Assembly: GCF_037975215.1 (NCBI RefSeq)
Contig: NZ_CP150239.1
Coordinates: forward strand, 2,828,001 to 2,892,000
DNA length: 64,000 nucleotides
Reading direction: 5' to 3'
From: Solibacillus sp. FSL R5-0449
GTDB taxonomy: Bacteria; Bacillota; Bacilli; Bacillales_A; Planococcaceae
In this document: positions 9,926 through 17,891 of the stretch, piece after piece
Position numbering within the stretch: the stretch's first letter is position 1
Layout of the letters: the number at the start of each line of letters is the position of its first letter
Position numbers and translations under genes: made by a program
The notes under the pieces: model-generated
What the model was told of the DNA's origin: nothing
Databases searched by the model: none
What the model saw: the letters and a program-made list of their open reading frames with translations, nothing else

Positions 9926-10906
9926 TTATTCTGGCATATACATCTTCTGTAATGGTAACAATGCTCTAGTATCATTTGGCATCAATTCATACCACTCAAT
10001 GATTAACTGTACTAATTCCTCTAAATCGATTAGCTTAACAGAATTTTGCCTTGCTACAATCATGGCTTGTGAAGTAAATCCACCGGTAGAGACAAATAGA
10101 CAATTTGCTTTTAATGGATTTGCACCTAATAATTGTTGAATTTCAGGTGACCCAGCTGTGGATTTACGAAGCTTTACTTGTACTTTAATAATAGGTTGCT
10201 CAAAACCAAAAGCATCTTTATACGCTAGAATGTCCACGCCTCCATCTGGACCTTTAGGACTTATCCTGACATTATATTTCAACGCTTGTAGTAATCCACC
10301 GATCTAATCTTGCATTTGCCATGGGTCAAGTTTATCTACTTTATCTTCAATCATAAGTCGAGCTTTACTCTTTAAATCTTCAATGACTACAGCTTCATCA
10401 TCTGGAATCTCATCAGGTACATCATTCGATGACGGGTTATGTAACAATCCTTCAATTTCAGCCCCCCATTGGTCTACTCTAAAAACAGTCAATACAGATC
10501 CTAAACTATTCTTAGCAGCTTGTGACAATTTATCTCGATCAATCGCATTACTTTCCCAATTAACATTCAATGTATTCGGGTATGGATTGTCATTAGCCCC
10601 ATCATAATAATGTGCTTCAATAACACTTCCGATAATATATTCACGTTTTTCCTTCGAATAGGATATAATTCTATCACCTCTTTTAATTTCACTACTAAAT
10701 CGCCAAACTTGGCTCACCCAACTTTATCTCGTTTGAGGCTTTTCTTCTGAATAAACTAAATCTGCATTAGACAGAAGTTGTTCTTTAGTTGAATAAATTT
10801 TTGGATTACCTAAATCGGGCCACCCGATTGATACAATCTGTTGCCGTAACCAAAGAGGGATTAATTCATTGTTGTCCCCTGCTCTTACCATCCACCACTT
10901 AGTCAA
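9926..10906 (-). pseudogene. mrr: Mrr-type (type IV) restriction endonuclease interrupted by two in-frame stops
   Basis: The frame from 10906 to 9926 encodes one 326-codon protein broken twice without a change of frame: TAA at 10724-10726 after KPQTR and TAG at 10301-10306 after DPWQMQD. The N-terminal part (MTKWWMVRAGDNNELIPLW...IGWPDLG) is a domain seen in modified-DNA restriction proteins. The C-terminal part is the Mrr catalytic fold: GPDGGVDILAY supplies the metal-binding Asp, and KVQVK supplies the QxK element. The expected residue at the second stop is Leu (MQDLVxGLL in relatives), consistent with TTG changed to TAG. Two point nonsense changes suggest recent inactivation. Sequencing error or read-through is less likely. 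Confidence 0.8.
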
Positions 10907-10909
10907 AAT

Positions 10910-11461
10910 ACATCTCCCTTTCTAATTTGAAAAGTCTTTAATAGGTAAATATTTACAATTAAATATTACCATTTTAACAAGCTTTATTACAGTACTAGTG
11001 ATTCCAACATACTTATCCATTTATTTGAGTTAAGAAATCGCCCCAGGTTTCTTTGGTTAAAATGAAGCACATACTTCCTAGTTTTCTTTTACAACTTATT
11101 ATTTCAAAATAGAATTATTGTCATCTCCCATCAATAAAATCCAGTGCTATTTCTTGTGTATTTCTCTGCCACATAATTCTTCTCTCATCTGCTGCTCATA
11201 TCTCTTCTCGTAAGTCACTTCCATCTCATCCCCCTGTCCAAAAAAATATCCTCAATAAAAGATCTTTAAGATCTTAAAATCTTTTAAAAGAATTTAAAAA
11301 GATATATATTGTTGCGTTAAAACGCAACCGTATGATTTTTTTCTTTATGTTCCTTAGCATTATTCCAACCAAAAATATTATTTTACATAACTAGTCCCCT
11401 TTTTTGATTTCGAAGGACATATATAGGGCAAGACAGTAAAACAAAAATTGGAGGTTAGAAC
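10910..11461. other. Non-coding region upstream of phage-type replication genes
   Basis: About 550 bases with no supported ORF. It contains AT-rich repeated blocks around AAGATCTT (11258-11290) and a strong palindrome GTTGCGTTAAAACGCAAC at 11311-11328 (8-bp stem, 2-base loop), ahead of a GGAGG-preceded gene. It could hold an operator or a replication origin for the adjacent replisome genes. Neither function is shown by the sequence. Confidence 0.45.
11311..11328. repeat. 18-bp palindrome upstream of replication genes
   Basis: The sequence GTTGCGTTAAAACGCAAC is a perfect inverted repeat with arms of 8 bases. No T-run follows on either strand, so it is a poor terminator. Its place about 130 bp before a phage-type replication gene makes an operator or origin element plausible. 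Confidence 0.5.
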
Positions 11462-12193
11462 ATGAAATTATTAGTGAACGAACAGCACTTACTTGTATCA
11501 CCGAGCTTGTCAGCTCGAATCGGTATTCAGGAAGCGTTATTGCTTCAGCACCTTAGTTATCGATTAGAAACCGAAGGGGTTAGTAAAGAGGGATACATTT
11601 GGTATTGCCAAACTTACGAGGATTGGTCGAAGCAATGCTTCTTTTGGAACGTTCCGAAAGTCAGAAGACTGTTAAGAAAGTTGGAAAACTATCATATTAT
11701 TGTTTCATCCAACAGATTTAATCGTTTCTATACAGACCGCACGAAATGGTACCGGATTAATTACGAAAAACTCAACGAACTGCTTCAAACAGAAATTTAT
11801 AACCAAGGTGAGCTGTTTCCTGAAGAGCCAAAATTACCCGGGAAGAAAATAAAGAAACCAAATAACGAACACAACATGGAGATTGCAAACATCATTTACT
11901 ACTTAAATGAAAAGGCCAAAAAGAATTTTAATGGTAGTTCTAAAACAAATATCCGACTTATCCAGGCTATTTTAAAAGAAGGCTACACAGTAGAAGATTG
12001 CTACTTAGTCATTGATGAACAAGTGAGAAACTGGAAAAATGATCCGCAGATGAATAAATATTTAAGACCGATCACGTTATTCAGACCAGGGAATTTTGAA
12101 AGCTATTTAAACGATGCCCTAACAAGACAGCAGGAAAATAATCTTGATTTTGAACCTGTCATACTCGATTTTGATGAAGGTGAATGCTATTGA
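11462..12193 (+). CDS. Phage-type replisome organizer protein (conserved phage C-terminal domain)
   Basis: 243 residues, preceded by GGAGG. The N-terminal half reads as a winged-helix DNA-binding domain (LSARIGIQEALLLQHLSYRL; FWNVPKVRRLLRKLENYHII). The C-terminal part (residues about 140-225) has the phage-conserved pattern IANIIYYLNEKAKKNF, then TRKYLRP-like NKYLRPITLFRPGNFESYLN, known from phage replication proteins related to DnaD. Such proteins bind the origin and recruit the helicase. The next gene is a DnaB-type helicase with overlapping start, which fits that role. No structural phage genes are nearby, so this is probably a remnant of a prophage or plasmid replication module. Confidence 0.82.
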   Translation: MKLLVNEQHLLVSPSLSARIGIQEALLLQHLSYRLETEGVSKEGYIWYCQTYEDWSKQCFFWNVPKVRRLLRKLENYHIIVSSNRFNRFYTDRTKWYRINYEKLNELLQTEIYNQGELFPEEPKLPGKKIKKPNNEHNMEIANIIYYLNEKAKKNFNGSSKTNIRLIQAILKEGYTVEDCYLVIDEQVRNWKNDPQMNKYLRPITLFRPGNFESYLNDALTRQQENNLDFEPVILDFDEGECY

Positions 12194-13455
12194 TTAAAAA
12201 GGAATTTTTGGAGCAGAGCATTTTAGCTACAATGCTTGAGGAAAACTACTTAATTATGGATAGCCAGTTGAAGCCGGAAATGTTCTACGGACAACACCAC
12301 CGACAGCTTTTTATGCTGATGCAGCAGCTCGTAGTAGAAGGACACCCGGTCGATTACCTGACACTGAGCGCACGATTTGAACAGATGGAAACAATCGGCC
12401 TGTCCTATGTCACGGAGCTCATGATGTTTGCTGATGCGGAAAAATTTGATGATTATGCCCGACTATTACGAGAAATCTGGCGTGAACGACAAAAAGCCCA
12501 AATATTATTTCAGGCTGCTGAAGGAGATTGGGCGATTCCTCAAATTATCGAGCGGCTTGATCACACACAACTAGAAGGCAATCAAGTTGATACATCCATC
12601 ACACAAGATTTGGTCGCGCTGCATAATCGCCCTTGGGAAGATGTCGAGACTCCCGGACTCATCGTCCCCCACATTCAGAGTCTTGCTTCCATAATCGATG
12701 GATTTCGACCAGGCGAATTGACGATTATAGCAGCGAGACCTTCAATGGGGAAAACCGATGTCATGAACAATATCGCCCTACAAGCTGGCTGGCAAGGACA
12801 TTTACCGATTATCTTTTCGTTGGAGATGAGTAAAACCATTTTACTGAATCGACTTATTGCAACGACAGGTTACTATTCCAGACTTAAGATGCGCAACCCG
12901 AAACAGTATTTTTCAGAAGACCAGAAAAATAATTGGTTACATGTACTTGATAAGGTCAATAAGTCTTATATCCATTTAGATGACCGCAGTAGTTTAACAA
13001 TGCCACAAATCAGAAGCCAGGCTCGTCGCATCATCCGCCAAAACCCAAACAAGACACCTGTAATATTAATCGATTACTTACAAATTATTCAGACGGATGG
13101 CGACCATGATTATCCGGCGATGGCAATGAGTAAAATCAGCCGTGCCCTAAAGCAAATGGCTAAAGAGTTCAACTGTCCGGTCATCTGCCTTTCACAGCTC
13201 AACCGCAATGTTGAAACGCGGAGTAATAAGCGACCTGTAATGAGTGACTTACGTGATTCCGGTTCTATTGAACAAGATGCAGACGTCATTATTTTACTGT
13301 ATCGCAACTCGTATTACGAAACAGAAAAGACCGATTCCCCTGATTTACTGGAATTCATCGTTGCGAAAAACCGTAATGGTCCAACTGATACAGCAAAAGC
13401 AATCTATAACAAAAAAACAGGACATATTTGGACAAGGAGCGAAGTGAATGCCTAA
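12184..13455 (+). CDS. DnaB-type replicative DNA helicase (phage/element version)
   Basis: 423 residues. It has the short N-terminal DnaB domain (residues about 5-100) and a RecA-fold helicase domain starting with FRPGELTIIAARPSMGKT (Walker A near residue 185), Walker B VILIDYLQII near 295 and the DnaB signature LSQLNRNVETR...MSDLRDSGSIEQDAD near 335-360. It is slightly shorter than chromosomal DnaC of Bacillus (about 450 residues). The start overlaps the preceding gene by 10 bp; TTG at 12190 is an alternative. With the upstream organizer it forms a helicase-loading module of a mobile element. The chromosomal dnaC should lie elsewhere. Confidence 0.88.
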   Translation: MLLIKKEFLEQSILATMLEENYLIMDSQLKPEMFYGQHHRQLFMLMQQLVVEGHPVDYLTLSARFEQMETIGLSYVTELMMFADAEKFDDYARLLREIWRERQKAQILFQAAEGDWAIPQIIERLDHTQLEGNQVDTSITQDLVALHNRPWEDVETPGLIVPHIQSLASIIDGFRPGELTIIAARPSMGKTDVMNNIALQAGWQGHLPIIFSLEMSKTILLNRLIATTGYYSRLKMRNPKQYFSEDQKNNWLHVLDKVNKSYIHLDDRSSLTMPQIRSQARRIIRQNPNKTPVILIDYLQIIQTDGDHDYPAMAMSKISRALKQMAKEFNCPVICLSQLNRNVETRSNKRPVMSDLRDSGSIEQDADVIILLYRNSYYETEKTDSPDLLEFIVAKNRNGPTDTAKAIYNKKTGHIWTRSEVNA

Positions 13456-13927
13456 AGTAAGCGTCTATAATCTATTATTAGAGATGATAAAACACGAAGA
13501 AAACTTCGGTGCCTACTGGATTTACCTTGCTTTAATGAAAGGCTATTTGCAAAAGGAAGATGACCCAAAGCGTATTTACGATGTACCTTTTACTGATGAA
13601 GAAATTGCTGAAATTAACGCAATGAATGAGCGAGATGTGCTCGGCATCAATCGGATTAAACTCTATGCAACAAATATTTCAGATAGTAAGTACGCCCTAT
13701 ATTTTGCAAGAACACCCTACGATGCTCAAATGCTGCATTCTAATATTTATGGCACCAAACCGACAAAATGGCACAGCATTTATAATCAGCATAAATACAC
13801 GAGTATCCTCCATAACGAAACAAATGAGGAAATCTATCTGTTTATGTTGAAGGAGCGGGTAAAAAAATTCCCTTATTATATTGGGGAGGTTGTAGTAGAA
13901 AACAGTGCGAGCAGCGTTACAGTATGA
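13448..13927 (+). CDS. Hypothetical protein, third gene of replication block
   Basis: 159 residues, overlapping the helicase gene by 8 bp with AAGGAG upstream, so it is co-translated. It begins MPKVSVYNLLLEMIKHEENFG and is mixed alpha/beta by appearance, without signal peptide, cysteines or a motif I recognise. A middle segment (NISDSKYALYFARTPYDAQML) looks globular. A role with the replication pair is possible only by position. Confidence 0.7.
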   Translation: MPKVSVYNLLLEMIKHEENFGAYWIYLALMKGYLQKEDDPKRIYDVPFTDEEIAEINAMNERDVLGINRIKLYATNISDSKYALYFARTPYDAQMLHSNIYGTKPTKWHSIYNQHKYTSILHNETNEEIYLFMLKERVKKFPYYIGEVVVENSASSVTV

Positions 13928-14067
13928 ATTAGAAAAATATAATAAGATTCCTCTGCAAATAGCCTGAAAATGTATTTTTGACGCATAAATTATCAAAATC
14001 GGATGATAGGATTGCTTAAAGTTTCTTCGTATAATTAAATATAATACAAATGAATGGAGGCATTAAC

Positions 14068-14322
14068 TTGATTGGGTTAGAAAAATCAATTATTTATGAA
14101 TTAGGTACATTTGAAGCCGAAGTCTATAGTGTTGAAGTTTTTAATTATGAGGAATTAATGATTTCCATTACTCTAAAAAAATTTATGGATCAGCAATATT
14201 CTGCAGAATATACTATTGAGATTGAAGATCGAATAATTAATGGAGCAACCGGAATCTTCTCTACTAAAGAACAAGCTTTATTTACTGCAGAGAAATTTAT
14301 ATTGGAGACTTTGCATAAATAA
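14068..14322 (+). CDS. Small hypothetical acidic protein (84 residues)
   Basis: I chose the TTG at 14068 because ATGGAGG (14054-14060) sits 7 bases upstream; the longer ATG start at 14050 would place the ribosome-binding site inside the gene. The product is acidic and beta-rich in appearance (SVEVFNYEELMISITLKKF), with an ending IFSTKEQALFTAEKFILETL. No known family was recognised. It stands alone and is followed by a good terminator. Confidence 0.6.
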   Translation: MIGLEKSIIYELGTFEAEVYSVEVFNYEELMISITLKKFMDQQYSAEYTIEIEDRIINGATGIFSTKEQALFTAEKFILETLHK

Positions 14323-14329
14323 AAAATTA

Positions 14330-14373
14330 AAAATACTCTCACCAATTTCTTAATAATAGTGAGAGTATTTTTT
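14330..14373 (+). terminator. Rho-independent terminator after small hypothetical gene
   Basis: A stem AAATACTCTCAC / GTGAGAGTATTT with a 16-base loop and a following T-run, directly downstream of the TAA at 14322. Confidence 0.85.
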
Positions 14374-14851
14374 AAAGTAGGAATTTACTATGAGTAATAA
14401 GATACTTAATATTCTTCTTATCGATTAAAGTTAACAGTTTATAATTTTCTATCTGTTGTATGCGATTTACCTGAACTAATAAAGTTTTTTACAGGAATTG
14501 ATCTATCTTAAAACGTTGATTAAAAATCAATATGATCTAAGGCAAGTTGTGTTGCAATTAAATAGTCTAATAATTTAATGTCTTTTGCTTTTAGGTTTGT
14601 CACTACGTCTTTCACAGAAGTAATTTGGCAACGTCTATTAACATCAATTTGCCACCTGGTGCCATAACTGCCTTAACTTTGGTAGCATCTCCTTATCCTA
14701 CCTCATTAAGATACATTCTTACTGCTTGTTATTAGCACTTACTGTTATAAGGGAAACCCAAAACGTGTGGAGTAATTTCACTCTGCCAGATCCCAAACGG
14801 AAAATTTATACTTCATTTCACCACATTCATTGAGTCTCAATAAAATCTTAT
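14374..14851 (-). pseudogene. Gap with probable decayed coding fragment on minus strand
   Basis: No intact gene. On the minus strand, about 14520-14720, two frames join to give a protein-like C-terminus: one frame reads DATKVKAVMAPGGKLMLID before a stop, and another continues VKDVVTNLKAKDIKLLDYLI and ends with TAA at 14520. This looks like a frameshifted gene remnant, of a family I do not recognise. It lies just outside the left ssrA-derived repeat. Confidence 0.35.
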
Positions 14852-14878
14852 TATGGAGACGGTGGGAGTCGAACCCAC
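14852..14878 (-). repeat. Left attachment site: 27-bp copy of ssrA 3' end
   Basis: The 27 bases beginning TATGGAGACGGTGGG are identical to 33603-33629, the terminal stem and CCA end of tmRNA. No tmRNA body follows here, so this is a duplicated att core of an element integrated at ssrA. The 18.75 kb between the copies is the island. Confidence 0.88.
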
Positions 14879-14922
14879 CATCTCGGAATGTTGTAAAATC
14901 AATACTTGCGGGGGCAATTGAT

Positions 14923-14946
14923 TTTTTTGACTACGTTTTTGACTAT
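14923..14946 (+). repeat. Candidate integrase arm-type direct repeats
   Basis: Two closely spaced copies of TTTTTGACTA, 13 bases apart, lie 45 bp inside the left att core. A related pair, CCTACGTCT and ACTACGTCT, occurs near the right end (33485-33504). Tyrosine integrases bind such arm sites; the assignment is inferred. Confidence 0.35.
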
Positions 14947-15056
14947 TTTTAATTTATTCCTTCATCAAAAATTCACTTAAAAGCAGAAAAACCTTTTTAA
15001 AATTAGAACTCCTTCAATAAATATTTAGTTGATGAATAATAAATTTCATCGTTTGT

Positions 15057-16196
15057 TTAATCTTGGACTATTTGTCCATTTATAATCATAGGAAGTAACC
15101 AATCTCTTAATTGAACAAGCATTTGATTTTGCTGAACATTTTTTACTATAGTATCTTTTAGTGGTATTACACTGAATTTTTTTACGAGTTCACTAGAATA
15201 AGCAACTTTATATGAAAGTAATACATCATTGCTTACAACAGGCATTTTACTACCCGTTGAAACATTTAATGCAAAATCAAAAAACATTTTCCGTGTAATA
15301 GTAGCTAAAATAAAATTATAAAATTTCTCATCTTTTACTTTATAAGAATGTATCGTGCCAGCAACTACACCATCACAAGGAGCAATACCAGCCTTATGAA
15401 GATACGGTCGAATACTACCAAATAAAATGTCCCCACAGTTCATTTTATATAGATTTGTAGTAAAATTTGAACTTTTATTTAATTGATTAAGCGAAATTGA
15501 ATCCGAAGGCATAACACTCAAATCAACAGCTGGTAACTCTTTTAAATAGTCAAAAGCTATTGTATTTTTGATTAACAAATCTTTTAAAGGGGCAACTTGC
15601 CAACCTTCAGGGATTTCACGTTTTAGTTCATTATTCCAAATCATTTTCCCACCTGATGAACGATACGGTTTCCCAGTTTCATTTGGAAAATCAAATTGTG
15701 TAAACCAATAATCATATATCATCTTTATTTGTTTCTCTAGATTATCATTTATTTTATTATTAATGGTAATTTTGTTATCTATTTTCTCTAAAATATTAAC
15801 AACCTTTTTCTGTTCCTCCACTTCTTTTATAAATGGAACCTTCATAGAGTGAAGTACATTTCTATCAACACCTGGAACAGTACTTTTATCTTTACCATCA
15901 ATTTTTAGTACATGTTTTAATAAGTAGTATATATATCGTACATAATTCCCTTTAAAATCCTTAACAAATAAAGCTGTATTCAAAGGCCAACACTTACCAT
16001 TATAATAATATATTTCTCCTATAGTACCATAACGACCTGTAATGATATTCTCCCCATCACATTTATATTCATTATGATTTCCCGTAAAACCAGAAGAACT
16101 AATAATAGGATATTCTCCATCTACTCTTTTAGAAGAGGGCAAATCAAAACCCCTTTGAAAGGTTAATATTTTACCTAAATCTGTTATATAAATCAT
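15057..16196 (-). CDS. hsdS: Type I restriction-modification specificity subunit HsdS
   Basis: 379 residues with two target-recognition half-domains separated by a conserved helix. The first half contains FQRGFDLPSSKR and GRYGTIGEIYYYNGKCWPLNTA; the central spacer is EEQKKVVNILEKIDNKITINNKI; the second half starts after REIPEGWQVAPLKDLL. HsdS decides the DNA sequence recognised by the methylase and nuclease complex. It is the last gene of hsdR-hsdM-hsdS, 50 bp after hsdM. It shows no truncation, so the system looks complete. The target sequence cannot be read from the protein. Confidence 0.93.
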   Translation of the reverse strand: MIYITDLGKILTFQRGFDLPSSKRVDGEYPIISSSGFTGNHNEYKCDGENIITGRYGTIGEIYYYNGKCWPLNTALFVKDFKGNYVRYIYYLLKHVLKIDGKDKSTVPGVDRNVLHSMKVPFIKEVEEQKKVVNILEKIDNKITINNKINDNLEKQIKMIYDYWFTQFDFPNETGKPYRSSGGKMIWNNELKREIPEGWQVAPLKDLLIKNTIAFDYLKELPAVDLSVMPSDSISLNQLNKSSNFTTNLYKMNCGDILFGSIRPYLHKAGIAPCDGVVAGTIHSYKVKDEKFYNFILATITRKMFFDFALNVSTGSKMPVVSNDVLLSYKVAYSSELVKKFSVIPLKDTIVKNVQQNQMLVQLRDWLLPMIINGQIVQD

Positions 16197-16246
16197 AATT
16201 ATTTCCTTTCATCGGATATATTTCTTTAAAGATCCCACCATACAAA

Positions 16247-17872
16247 TTAATTATATTTCAACAGTTTGAGCTGCTCAATTATTTCATTCTGTAGTTCATT
16301 TCCTTCACTAAATAAAGATTGTATATTATTCGAGTAATTTTCCATTTGAGTATTAAATTCTTCTTGATTTAATTCGGTGTACTCTATTTTTACATTAAAA
16401 TACTGACCGGCTGATAAAGAATAATTTTTTTCTTTGATTTCATCATAAGAAACTTGGACTGAAAAATTATCGATTACTTCTGTATTTCTAAAACTTGATA
16501 CAATTTGTTCAATTTCAGTGGTACGTAAGCGACGTTTTTTATTATTACCATCTTGATATTCTTCCCCCATTTTAGAAGCATCTATTAAGGTAACCTTTTC
16601 AGTTTGATTTGATTTGTCAAAGAAAAGTACAGAAACATTTGTTCCAGTCGTTGCAAAAACATTTGCAGGCATATTAATACATCCATAAACTATTTTTTCA
16701 TCAACTATATATTTTAGAATTTTTCTTTCAACACCACTTTTCGAAGTTACAAATCCAGTAGGAACAACTATTGCACCACGTCCAGTACCTTCTTTCAAAG
16801 AATTTATAACATGCTGTATGAAAGAAGTGTAAATAGCCATACTTTCTTTCTTTTTAGTTGGTATATTAGGAATACCAGCCCAGAAGCGTGCTGGCATTGC
16901 AGTCAATTTCTCGTGAATGTCAGAAAAATCCATTTTAAATGGAGGATTTGATACTACAAAATCAAATTGACGCAGTGATTTTCCATCATCTGATTTGTGA
17001 TAAGGCGAAACTAACGTATCTCCTTGAATTGCATGATCTAGAGAAGAAACAAGACCATTTAAAATTAAATTCAGTTTCAACATTTTGTTGCTTCGTTGAG
17101 AAATATCTTGTGCAAAAATAGTACAACGATCTTCTTTGACTTGGTGAGCAAGAGCCATTAATAACGTCCCAGTTCCAGCTGATGGATCGTAACACTCAAT
17201 ATTGTGTAAATCAGCATTGTCTCCAACAAGTAATCTTGCCATAATTGTGGCAATAGCGTGTGGAGTATAGTATTCTGCATACTTTCCACCACCTGCAGTA
17301 TTGTAATCTTTAATTAGATATTCAAAAATAGCTGCAAAGAAATCGTAATTTTGTGCAAATGCATCTTCAAATGAGAAATTAACCAATTTATCAACTAAAG
17401 CACGAGCGAAAGATGCTCGTTCTGCTGTATCAGTAACAAAAGTAGTAATTGACTCAAATAAAGGAATCTTAGTCTTTTGTGCTGTTTGTGTAGCAAAAAT
17501 AGCAATATTTTTATCTGCAATATCAATCATCGTACTATCAAAAATCAAGTCAAAATCGCCTTTTTGCTGTTGATTCCACAAAAAGGAGATCAAGTGTTCA
17601 GGATTAAGACGAGGAACATCTGGAGAAAGTGCATCCAAAATATCCAGACGATTATCCTCGGGCATATTTGCATATTCTATTTCCCATTTCTCAGCTTTAG
17701 CAAGAATAGGACTAATTTTTTTCACTTCATAGCCAAACTTGTCATTGATGTATTTATATAAGAAAACTTGCGTAATGATTTTATATTCATTACCATCGTT
17801 CCCCATCCCATAAGTTTGGCAAGTAGATTTTAGTTCATCAATAAGTGATATTGTGTGGTCTTTAATATTCAT
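16247..17872 (-). CDS. hsdM: Type I restriction-modification DNA methyltransferase HsdM
   Basis: 541 residues, with start ATG behind TAGGAG. An N-terminal helical HsdM domain is followed by an N6-adenine methyltransferase domain: SAM-binding DPSAGTGTLLMA near residue 230 and catalytic NPPF (VVSNPPFKMDF) near residue 310. The length is usual for HsdM. It methylates adenine in the target set by HsdS and protects host DNA from the adjacent HsdR. It is translated 19 bp after hsdR in the same operon. Confidence 0.95.
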   Translation of the reverse strand: MNIKDHTISLIDELKSTCQTYGMGNDGNEYKIITQVFLYKYINDKFGYEVKKISPILAKAEKWEIEYANMPEDNRLDILDALSPDVPRLNPEHLISFLWNQQQKGDFDLIFDSTMIDIADKNIAIFATQTAQKTKIPLFESITTFVTDTAERASFARALVDKLVNFSFEDAFAQNYDFFAAIFEYLIKDYNTAGGGKYAEYYTPHAIATIMARLLVGDNADLHNIECYDPSAGTGTLLMALAHQVKEDRCTIFAQDISQRSNKMLKLNLILNGLVSSLDHAIQGDTLVSPYHKSDDGKSLRQFDFVVSNPPFKMDFSDIHEKLTAMPARFWAGIPNIPTKKKESMAIYTSFIQHVINSLKEGTGRGAIVVPTGFVTSKSGVERKILKYIVDEKIVYGCINMPANVFATTGTNVSVLFFDKSNQTEKVTLIDASKMGEEYQDGNNKKRRLRTTEIEQIVSSFRNTEVIDNFSVQVSYDEIKEKNYSLSAGQYFNVKIEYTELNQEEFNTQMENYSNNIQSLFSEGNELQNEIIEQLKLLKYN

Positions 17873-17891
17873 ATGACTCTCCTAAGTTAAT

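Noticed and set aside
9736-9975. 79-codon minus-strand ORF between the XRE and mrr genes
   Set aside because: It overlaps both neighbours and has no start signal; it looks like chance.
14852-14878. tRNA- or tmRNA-like gene
   Set aside because: Only the 3' terminal stem is present, with no body; it is an attachment-site duplicate.
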